NCBI GenBank assembly: GCA_013816685.1 | Contig: JACDDX010000077.1 | Span: 1-7,494 of the forward strand | Length of the DNA stretch: 7,494 bases | Reading direction: 5' to 3' | Origin: Gemmatimonadales bacterium | GTDB lineage: Bacteria > Gemmatimonadota > Gemmatimonadetes > Gemmatimonadales > GWC2-71-9 | In this document: positions 1 through 5,084 of the stretch, in pieces | Layout: each line of letters begins with the position of its first letter | Position numbering within the stretch: the stretch's first letter is position 1 | Made by a program: the position numbers and the translations under genes | Notes under the pieces: model-generated | Told to the model about the DNA's origin: nothing | Databases searched by the model: none | The model's input: the letters and a program-made list of their open reading frames with translations, nothing else

Positions 1-1280
1 GTCCCCTGCGGCCCCCGCGCGCCGCGTTGCCTGCCGCTCTGGCTGCCGCCCTGCTGCTGCATCCCCGGCACGCCACCCCCGCCCGTGGCGCGCTGGATCC
101 GTATCTGCATTTCCTGCTGCTGGACGACCAGGCTCGCGCTGGGCAGCACCAGCACGGAATCGCCGGCGCTCACCCCGTTCAACGCCTCGCTGTAGTCGAG
201 ATCGCTGAGTCCGGTTCGGATCCAGGTTGGCCGGGGCGCGCCTCCTCGCTTCACGAAGACGATGTAGCGCCCGCCGCCGGTGCCGCTGTTCCGGTTGTCG
301 GACGACGCAGTCCGCGCCGGTGTCTGAGCCGCGAGCTGCTGCTGCACAGCGTCCGCCCGGAGGCCGAGGACCTGGGCGGCAGAGGCGACGTCACGCTGGG
401 TGCGAAGGGCGGAGGTCGGGACGGCGAGCACGCGATCGCGACGCCCCACGTGGATCTCGACTTCCGCGTTCATGCCGGGACGCAGCAGGCCATCGCGATT
501 TTCTATCCGGACCAGGACCGGAAACATCGTGACGTTCTGCGTGTCGGTGGCCTGGGGCTCGATCTTGATTACGCGTCCTTCAAAGGGACGCTCGGGATAG
601 GCGTCGACGGTGACGGTCGCGCGCTGCTCCGGTGTCACCTTGCCGATGTCAGTCTCGTCCACGAGGGTGCGCACCTGCACCAGCCGCAGATCGGCCATTT
701 TCATCAGCACGGTCCCGCCGCTCACGTTCGACGTCGCCGAGCTGATGACCTGTCCCCGCTCGGCATCCTTCTCGATGATCGTCCCGGCGATCGGCGCGCG
801 GACATCGGTGTCCTCGAGCTGAATCCGCGCGTTATCCACCGCCACACGGGCGTTGACCACCGCCGCCTTCGCATTGGCGAAGTCAAGGACGGCCGCTTCA
901 CTCTCCTGTTGGGTAATCGACTGCGACTTGAACAGCGCATCGGCGCGGGCCTTCTGACTGGTGGCGTTGGCGAGCTGCGCCCGAGCGACGTCGAGGTTCG
1001 CCTGTGCCTGCGCAAGCGCGTTGCGCGCGGTGCGTGGATCGATCTGGAGCAGCAGCGCGCCACGCTTCACCACCTGACCGGTCTCGGCCCGCAGCTCGAG
1101 CACCTCGCCGGAAGCCTTCGATTTAACCTCCACCGTCGTGTCGGGCTGCACGGATCCGGATGCCTGCGCCGAGACGACGATGTCACGGCGCTGGACCGGC
1201 ACGGCCTCGTAGACAGGCGCCGGCGTTTCCTGCTTGCAGGCGCCGAGCAGCAGGAGTAGCGCGGCGGTGGTCCGGATCAC
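1..1280 (-). CDS. MacA/HlyD-like periplasmic adaptor lipoprotein of an efflux pump (3' end off the left edge)
   Basis: Adaptor (membrane fusion) protein that should link an inner-membrane transporter to the TolC-like channel encoded just upstream. I read 426 codons without a stop; the C-terminus lies beyond the left edge. The GTG start shares GTGA with the TolC stop. The N-terminus is a lipoprotein signal: hydrophobic residues 6-14, then lipobox L12-G-A-C15. A lipoyl half-domain covers about 48-82 (ending LLQIDP), an alpha-hairpin about 84-157, the second lipoyl half begins at RAPIAGT (161-167), a beta-barrel covers about 200-278, and a membrane-proximal domain follows. The hairpin tip has R112-x3-L116-x6-T123, close to the R-L-S motif that adaptors use to dock on TolC. 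Oddities are an Ala/Gln/Ser/Gly-rich insert at about 297-337 before GRYIVFV, and a Gly/Gln-rich tail after about 398. The sequence style is closer to MacA than AcrA, which suggests an ABC (MacB-type) partner off the edge; an RND partner is not excluded. Confidence 0.9.
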   Translation of the reverse strand, partial: MIRTTAALLLLLGACKQETPAPVYEAVPVQRRDIVVSAQASGSVQPDTTVEVKSKASGEVLELRAETGQVVKRGALLLQIDPRTARNALAQAQANLDVARAQLANATSQKARADALFKSQSITQQESEAAVLDFANAKAAVVNARVAVDNARIQLEDTDVRAPIAGTIIEKDAERGQVISSATSNVSGGTVLMKMADLRLVQVRTLVDETDIGKVTPEQRATVTVDAYPERPFEGRVIKIEPQATDTQNVTMFPVLVRIENRDGLLRPGMNAEVEIHVGRRDRVLAVPTSALRTQRDVASAAQVLGLRADAVQQQLAAQTPARTASSDNRNSGTGGGRYIVFVKRGGAPRPTWIRTGLSDLDYSEALNGVSAGDSVLVLPSASLVVQQQEMQIRIQRATGGGGVPGMQQQGGSQSGRQRGARGPQG

Positions 1281-2656
1281 AGGGCGTGGCCTGCCAGCGC
1301 TTCGAGCTGCGCCTTGGCGCGAAGGTACTGGAAACGCGCATTCACGAGATCCACCTCCGCCTGTGAGAGTGCCTCCTGGGAGGTGAGCAGCTCGACGATG
1401 GTGCCGAGACCCACGCGGTAGCGCTCCTGCTGAACGCGCACGTCTTCGGTCGCGGCGGCGACGCTCGTCCGGGTGATGCCGATGCGCGCCTCGGCCGCAT
1501 CCAGCTCGGCCAGTTGCGAGGTGAGATCGGCCAGCACGCGCCGCCGCGATTCGGACGCCCGGGCGTCACCCACCTCGGCGTTAGCGCGCGCCTGCGCGAT
1601 GGCGAGCTCGCGACCGAAGCCGTTGAACAGATTCCAGCTGAGGCGGAGACTGACCTGTCGCTGGTTGAGCAAGTCGTAGTCGTTGATCTGGCTGCCGTTC
1701 CAGCCGGAGTTGGCGGACAGGGTGAGGCTCGGCCAGTACGCCGCCTTCGACGCCGAGAGCGAGGCGCGTGCGGCGGTCGCGCTCGCCGCGGCGCTCCTGA
1801 CCTGCGGCGATTGCGCCTCGACCTCCACTCGCAGCGCGGCGGTGTCGACGGTTGGGCGAAGGTCGTAGAAGGCGGAGTCATCCGCGGCCTGTACACGCCC
1901 GGTTGCGCCGATGAGTCGTCCCAGGTTGGCCTCGGCAGTGGCCAGATCGCGCTCGGCGTCGAGCCGGTCGAGTTGGGCGGTGCCGAGGTTGACGAGCGAA
2001 CGCAGTGAATCCGAGCGCGTGGCGGAGCCGGCGTGCAGTTTGTTGGTCGCGACCTTGAGCTGCTCCTCAGCACGGGCCACACTCGCCCCGCGCACTCGCA
2101 CGAGCTCGCGTGCGGCGAGCGCGTCGAAGAACTGGTTGGTGGTCGTGAGCGCCTGCTGATATCGCGCATCGATGAACGACGCGTCGGCGGCAGTCGCGCC
2201 CGCGCGTGCGGCCCGCATGTCGGCGCCGCGGCGAAAGCCGGTGAAGAGATCCAGGCTCGCCGCGACGGCCGCGCTCACGCTCTTGTTGCTGGAATTGCCG
2301 GTCGTGACCTGGCCGGTAACCGGGTCCACGCGCGACGACCCTTCGGAGAAGAAATCGTTGCCGGTGGAGCTCACGGTGACCGTCGGCAGCCAGGCTCCCC
2401 AGGCATTGCGCACCTCGGCGCCAGCGGTCTGCACTGCCGCGCGCGCCTGCGCAACGTCGGGCTGCACCCGCTCGGCGCGGCGGATCGCTTCGGCCAGCGT
2501 GACGGAGGCTCCCGCGGGAGTGGACTGCGAGCCACCCGCGCCGCGCTGGGCTGCCGCGGCGACGGGATTCGCCAGGAGCGCGAAAGCGACTGCGCTCGAA
2601 ACGACGAGGGTTGCGCGCGGGTTGCGGGCCCCGCGACGAGCTGGAGGCGTGAGCAT
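1277..2656 (-). CDS. TolC-family outer-membrane efflux protein
   Basis: Outer-membrane channel of a tripartite efflux system, 459 residues, the usual length for the family. Residues 1-36 form a Sec signal peptide: a basic start, hydrophobic core LVVSSAVAFALLANPVA and an Ala-rich cleavage region before Q37. The first OEP repeat runs about 53-245, opening with the typical LAEAIRRA (55-62) and containing a beta-strand segment around SLDLFTGFRRG (134-144). The second runs about 265-455, with the matching strand motif LSWNLFNGFGRELA and the family-like ending LLTSQEALSQAEVDLVNARF. Two homologous halves with paired LF(T/N)GF motifs are diagnostic. The ATG lies 23 bp after the preceding stop with no clear Shine-Dalgarno, so translation may depend on coupling. 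The stop overlaps the adaptor's GTG start. The short N-terminal basic extension before the signal core is ordinary for this type of protein. The family call is secure; the substrate is unknown. Confidence 0.93.
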   Translation of the reverse strand: MLTPPARRGARNPRATLVVSSAVAFALLANPVAAAAQRGAGGSQSTPAGASVTLAEAIRRAERVQPDVAQARAAVQTAGAEVRNAWGAWLPTVTVSSTGNDFFSEGSSRVDPVTGQVTTGNSSNKSVSAAVAASLDLFTGFRRGADMRAARAGATAADASFIDARYQQALTTTNQFFDALAARELVRVRGASVARAEEQLKVATNKLHAGSATRSDSLRSLVNLGTAQLDRLDAERDLATAEANLGRLIGATGRVQAADDSAFYDLRPTVDTAALRVEVEAQSPQVRSAAASATAARASLSASKAAYWPSLTLSANSGWNGSQINDYDLLNQRQVSLRLSWNLFNGFGRELAIAQARANAEVGDARASESRRRVLADLTSQLAELDAAEARIGITRTSVAAATEDVRVQQERYRVGLGTIVELLTSQEALSQAEVDLVNARFQYLRAKAQLEALAGHAL

Positions 2657-2679
2657 GGTCTGGAGGGGCGTGGGCGGCG

Positions 2680-3087
2680 TCAGTCCGAGCGGTGCCGCTC
2701 ACGCCGCATTTGATGGAAGCGCACGCGCTGCTCGGGGCGCAGCACGGTGTCCATACTGTCGCGGAAGGACGCGAAAATGCGCTCGAGGCGCGGCCGTACG
2801 TCCGCACGCAGCCGACGCCATTCGCCGGCCTGGCCTGCGAGAATCGCGTCCACCCGGGCCTGCTGGTCACGCGTCAGGTCGAGCTGACGCGTCAGCCGCC
2901 GGCTGAAGCCGCGGCGCATGGCTACCTCCTGCTCCGGACTCACCGGGCGGACCAGATCCGGACCCCGACGGGCCCCGCCATCGCCATGACCGCGCTGGAG
3001 CACGAACCGGTCGAGCGCGACACCGGCGAGCAGGCCCGCCACCGTCAACAGGACCAGGACGAGCGCGGCTTTCGAACGGGAGCTCAT
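2680..3087 (-). CDS. Membrane-anchored Spy/CpxP/CnrX-like LTxxQ protein, putative periplasmic sensor
   Basis: Small protein of 135 residues. An N-terminal membrane anchor (about 7-27, ALVLVLLTVAGLLAGVAL) is followed by a short His/Gly/Arg linker and a charged, all-helical periplasmic domain. It shows the family hallmark twice: LTRDQ at 71-75 and LRPEQ at 116-120, with an Arg-rich end. The LTxxQ family includes the chaperone Spy, the Cpx inhibitor CpxP and metal sensors such as CnrX. Retention of an anchor and position between an anti-sigma gene and efflux genes favour a sensing role, which is inference. Possible metal ligands are few: H34, H125, M127 and H132. I chose the ATG at 3087 because it overlaps the anti-sigma stop (ATGA) and follows a GGAGGG Shine-Dalgarno at 3091-3096. 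An upstream extension of the frame to 3372 would lie inside the anti-sigma gene. Alternative: a general envelope-stress chaperone. Confidence 0.8.
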   Translation of the reverse strand: MSSRSKAALVLVLLTVAGLLAGVALDRFVLQRGHGDGGARRGPDLVRPVSPEQEVAMRRGFSRRLTRQLDLTRDQQARVDAILAGQAGEWRRLRADVRPRLERIFASFRDSMDTVLRPEQRVRFHQMRRERHRSD

Positions 3088-3485
3088 CGGCCCTCCGTAT
3101 CGGCCACCGCGAGATCGGCTTGCAGCGTTCCCATGGTCGCGTCTACCAGCTGGCGTTCGCTGTCGGAATCGCCCAGCGCACCGTAAAAGGTGGGCGCGTC
3201 GGTCGCCAGAGCGGCATCGGCGTCGGCTTTTCCACCCGCGCGGGCGATGAGCAGCAGCGCGGCGAGTCCGGCCGCGGCGGCCAGGGGAATCACCGTCCTG
3301 GCCCAGTGTGCGGCTTCTTCCCACCACGCCCCCCCGCGTCGAAGGGCCAGGAGCGGGCGGTGCGCGGCCCAACGCAGCCGCCCCTCGAGGCGGGTCCAGT
3401 CGGCGCGGCTCCGGGTCGCGGGGTCGTCGAGACCGCGAAGCGCGGCGGCGACCTGCGGGTCGCGTTCCCGCTCCGGCTCAGCCAT
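3084..3485 (-). CDS. Single-pass membrane protein, putative anti-sigma factor
   Basis: Protein of 133 residues encoded directly after the ECF sigma gene, overlapping it by 8 bases (the ATG lies within the last sigma codons). Residues 1-60 are hydrophilic and Arg/Glu-rich, presumably cytoplasmic; one membrane span covers about 64-81 (TVIPLAAAAGLAALLLIA); about 50 acidic residues would be periplasmic. This architecture and gene position are those of transmembrane anti-sigma factors that hold an ECF sigma at the membrane. It contains no cysteine, so it is not a zinc-binding (ZAS, HxxxCxxC) anti-sigma. I recognise no named domain; the function rests on context and topology. The N-terminal LEGRLRWAAHR stretch (33-43) is a plausible amphipathic sigma-binding helix. 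A GAGG sequence upstream of the ATG is a reasonable ribosome binding site. Its stop overlaps the start of the LTxxQ sensor gene. Confidence 0.7.
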   Translation of the reverse strand: MAEPERERDPQVAAALRGLDDPATRSRADWTRLEGRLRWAAHRPLLALRRGGAWWEEAAHWARTVIPLAAAAGLAALLLIARAGGKADADAALATDAPTFYGALGDSDSERQLVDATMGTLQADLAVADTEGR

Positions 3486-4131
3486 GGTCGGCGCCTCGAT
3501 CGTTGGCCAGCGGCTCCAGCGCGGAGCGGAGCGCGCGCCGGGCTTCGTGGACGTACCACCGCACCGTACCGGCGGGAATGTCCAGCGCCGCGGCGATCTC
3601 CGCGCTCGAGAACCCTTCGACGTCGAACAGCTCGATGGCGATCCGCTGTCTCTCGGGCAAGGCGTCGGCGGCCTGGCGAAAGCGCTCCCGCACCTCGGTG
3701 CGCTCGAGCAGATCGAGAGGCGATGCCTGCCCCCCGGCGCGCTCCTCGGCGAGAGGCTCGACCTGGCGGATGAAGCGCGCCTGACGCGCGTTGAGGCCTC
3801 GGTTGGTGAGCAGGCGAAAGAACCAGGGGCCGAACGGCCGGGTGACGTCGAACGTCTCGATGCGCTGGAGTGCGGTCATGAACGCGTCCTGCACCAGATC
3901 CTCCGCGTCCTCGCGGTGTCCGAGCAGGCGGTAAGCGAGGCCGTAGGCCCGGCGCATGTAGCGGCGCACCAGCTCGTCGAAGGCCTCGGTGTCGCCCTGC
4001 TGCACCCGCCGCACGACGGCGCCCTCGTCGGACATGTCGAGTGCGGCGGCCCCGGGGGTTACCGCCATTGTGCGGGGATCAGCCGGACGAGCATCGCCGA
4101 GGGCGAGCCCCTGCATGACATCAACCGCCAT
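3478..4131 (-). CDS. ECF-type RNA polymerase sigma factor (sigma-70 family)
   Basis: Extracytoplasmic-function sigma factor of 217 residues (185 from the M33 start). Region 2 lies at about 37-108: VRRVQQGDTEAFDELVRRY begins it, and EDAEDLVQDAFMTALQ (74-89) is the conserved 2.2 core that binds RNA polymerase, followed by the FGPWFFRLLTN promoter-opening segment (100-110). Region 4 lies at about 150-205: LPERQRIAIELFDVEGFSSAEIAAAL, then a helix-turn-helix with GTVRWYVHEARRALR (188-202), which contacts the -35 element. No regions 1 or 3 are present, as expected for ECF sigmas. The start is uncertain: in-frame ATGs lie at 4131, 4116, 4068 and 4035, and the last (MSDEGAVVRR) resembles typical ECF N-termini. 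The best Shine-Dalgarno (4166-4173) is about 35 bases above the first ATG and serves a short leader frame instead. It heads the presumed sigma, anti-sigma, sensor and efflux operon and probably activates it. Confidence 0.93.
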   Translation of the reverse strand: MAVDVMQGLALGDARPADPRTMAVTPGAAALDMSDEGAVVRRVQQGDTEAFDELVRRYMRRAYGLAYRLLGHREDAEDLVQDAFMTALQRIETFDVTRPFGPWFFRLLTNRGLNARQARFIRQVEPLAEERAGGQASPLDLLERTEVRERFRQAADALPERQRIAIELFDVEGFSSAEIAAALDIPAGTVRWYVHEARRALRSALEPLANDRGADHG

Positions 4132-4156
4132 GGCGCGGCTCGGATGGATCGGACAC
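4121..4156 (-). CDS. Possible 11-codon leader peptide ahead of the sigma gene
   Basis: A GTG at 4156-4154 is preceded at a 9-base spacing by GGGAGGAG (4173-4166), the best Shine-Dalgarno in this intergenic region. The frame encodes VSDPSEPRHGG and stops at TGA (4123-4121), inside the annotated sigma gene and 4 bases before the in-frame sigma ATG at 4116. This would allow ribosomes to reinitiate at 4131 or 4116. The strong binding site leads into a frame that is not the sigma frame, which is the reason to list it. Eleven codons cannot be supported by composition, and the site may equally be chance. Confidence 0.25.
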   Translation of the reverse strand: MSDPSEPRHGG

Positions 4157-4192
4157 TCGGTATGACTCCTCCCGGCTCGGGGACCGGCTCAA

Positions 4193-4237
4193 TGTATTCC
4201 GGCCGGCGCCCGCCAGCGTGCGTGAGGGAGGAATACA
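4193..4237. repeat. Inverted pair of GGAATACA, possible divergent ECF -35 elements
   Basis: TGTATTCC at 4193-4200 and GGAATACA at 4230-4237 are perfect 8-base inverted arms separated by 29 bases, in the intergenic region between the divergent sigma and tetR operons. Read outward, each arm begins GGAAT, the usual core of ECF-sigma -35 elements. Similarity extends weakly beyond the octamer, with GCCG four bases further out on both sides (4185-4188 and 4242-4245). To the right, CGTT at 4254-4257 could serve as a -10 core at a slightly long spacing; to the left, no clear -10 is visible. The repeat is seen directly; a promoter role is inference. It could instead bind a dimeric regulator or form a weak hairpin. 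Confidence 0.45.
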
Positions 4238-4294
4238 GGCGGCCGACCGGCGCCGTTGGGGAGGACGGCCCTCAGCGGCGGCGACAGGGCAGGG

Positions 4295-4322
4295 TTGCGC
4301 GCCAGCGCACGGTGTATTTAAT
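4295..4322 (+). promoter_or_regulatory. Candidate housekeeping promoter of the tetR-adaptor-RND operon
   Basis: TTGCGC (4295-4300) and TTTAAT (4317-4322) are separated by 16 bases, close to sigma-70 -35/-10 consensus and standing out in very GC-rich sequence. The start of transcription would fall near 4329, giving a leader of about 45 bases before tetR. The -10 element overlaps the left arm of the palindromic operator, as expected for autorepression. Predicted by eye only. Confidence 0.4.
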
Positions 4323-4337
4323 TGGGCGCTCAATTAA
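4318..4337. promoter_or_regulatory. Palindromic operator, likely bound by the adjacent TetR regulator
   Basis: A 20-base near-perfect palindrome with arms TTAATTG (4318-4324) and CAATTAA (4331-4337) around GGCGCT; only one pair is mismatched (G4325/T4330). It is the most AT-rich stretch in the window, lies 36 bases upstream of tetR and overlaps the candidate -10 element. TetR/AcrR dimers commonly bind palindromes of this size beside their own genes and repress their own operon. I saw no second copy in the window. Binding by this TetR is inference from position and symmetry. Confidence 0.7.
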
Positions 4338-4356
4338 CACCACAGGCGAGGTCGGC

Positions 4357-4377
4357 ATGAGGGAAGGCGCAGTATGA
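4357..4377 (+). promoter_or_regulatory. tetR ribosome binding site within a 6-codon upstream frame
   Basis: GAGGGAAGG (4359-4367) lies 6 bases before the tetR ATG at 4374 and is a good Shine-Dalgarno, fixing that start. The same stretch is also a minimal frame: an ATG at 4357, preceded by GGCGAGG (4344-4350), encodes MREGAV and stops at TGA 4375-4377, overlapping the tetR ATG as ATGA. If translated, it would couple to tetR and partly cover its binding site. The binding site is well supported; use of the mini-frame is speculative. Confidence 0.55.
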
Positions 4378-5084
4378 GCATCGACGGCAACGAGCCCGAT
4401 CGCACTCCCAAGTGGCAGCGCCGTCCGGAGCAGCGCCGCCGCGAAATTCTGGACGCGGCGAGAAGCGCGTTCGGGTGCTTCGGGTATCAGCGGGCGACAC
4501 TGTCCGAAGTGGCGGAACGGGCCGGGGTCTGCTCTGGAACGGTCTCCCACTACTTCGGCAGCAAGAGCGAGCTGTTCGAGGCGCTGATCGCCGACCAGTT
4601 CATCGGATTCGTCGAGCGCGAAGAGGCGGCTGTGGCCAGTTTCACCGGCCCGATGCGCGATCTGCTCCATGTGATTCTGCGCGACATCTGGGAACACGCC
4701 TGGACGCCCGGCCGCCTCGAGCTGATGCAGGTGCTGCTGGTCGAGGCGGATGAATTCCCCGCCGCGGGCCAGCTCTTCTGCCGGCAGCTCGGCCACCGCT
4801 GGCGCGGCATCTTCGGGCGGATCCTCGAGACCGGTATGGCCAACGGGGAGTTCAAGGCGCTGGACCCGAACGTCGCGTCGCGTGTGGTGCTCTATTCCCT
4901 CCTCGGGACCGCACAGAAGATGGCGGTGGTGGGGAAGTTCGATCCCGAGATGCCCGACCGCGACCTGGTGCTCCAGGGCCTGACCGACATGATCGACTGC
5001 TATGTGGCCGCGCCGACGCCGGCAATTGCCCAGCGCGCGGCAGCCACCCACGAGACTTCGAAGAGACGGAAGGTGAGCACGTGA
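4374..5084 (+). CDS. TetR/AcrR-family transcriptional repressor of the efflux operon
   Basis: Cytoplasmic ligand-responsive DNA-binding repressor of 236 residues, slightly longer than the family norm because of an N-terminal tail (1-20) and a basic C-terminal tail (SKRRKVST). The TetR_N domain spans about 22-70: RRREILDAARSAFGCFGYQRAT opens it, the helix-turn-helix is LSEVAERAGVCSGTVSHYF (43-61), and GSKSELFEAL (62-71) follows as helix 4. The rest (about 80-215) is the variable helical ligand-binding and dimerisation domain. Cysteines C35 and C53 lie in the DNA-binding domain, which is worth noting if redox sensing is considered. The ATG has a good Shine-Dalgarno (4359-4367). The gene ends in GTGA, overlapping the adaptor start, so repressor and pump share a transcript; the palindrome at 4318-4337 is its probable operator. 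The family is certain; the inducer is unknown. Confidence 0.95.
   Translation: MSIDGNEPDRTPKWQRRPEQRRREILDAARSAFGCFGYQRATLSEVAERAGVCSGTVSHYFGSKSELFEALIADQFIGFVEREEAAVASFTGPMRDLLHVILRDIWEHAWTPGRLELMQVLLVEADEFPAAGQLFCRQLGHRWRGIFGRILETGMANGEFKALDPNVASRVVLYSLLGTAQKMAVVGKFDPEMPDRDLVLQGLTDMIDCYVAAPTPAIAQRAAATHETSKRRKVST
5068..5077 (+). promoter_or_regulatory. Ribosome binding site fixing the GTG start of the adaptor gene
   Basis: GGAAGGTGAG lies within the last codons of tetR; its GGAAGG core ends 7 bases before the GTG at 5081. It favours that GTG over the in-frame ATG at 5105, which would shorten the region before the lipoprotein signal core. The GTG start also gives the GTGA overlap seen at other junctions in this window. 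Confidence 0.6.

Noticed and set aside
27..1259. 410-codon plus-strand open frame
   Set aside because: It is antisense to the adaptor gene, whose minus-strand frame shows a lipobox, lipoyl and beta-barrel motifs. The plus-strand translation has no recognisable domain; long antisense frames are common at this GC content.
3088..3372. N-terminal extension of the LTxxQ gene up to 3372
   Set aside because: The extension is Arg/Gly-rich, overlaps the anti-sigma gene and would place residues before a membrane anchor. The ATG at 3087 has its own Shine-Dalgarno and an ATGA overlap.
3190..4377. 395-codon plus-strand open frame across the sigma and anti-sigma genes
   Set aside because: Antisense shadow. 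Only its last six codons are of any interest, as a separate mini-frame before tetR.
5022..5031. GGCAATTGCC palindrome inside tetR
   Set aside because: A 10-base palindrome within a coding sequence, with no relation to the operator arms; likely chance.
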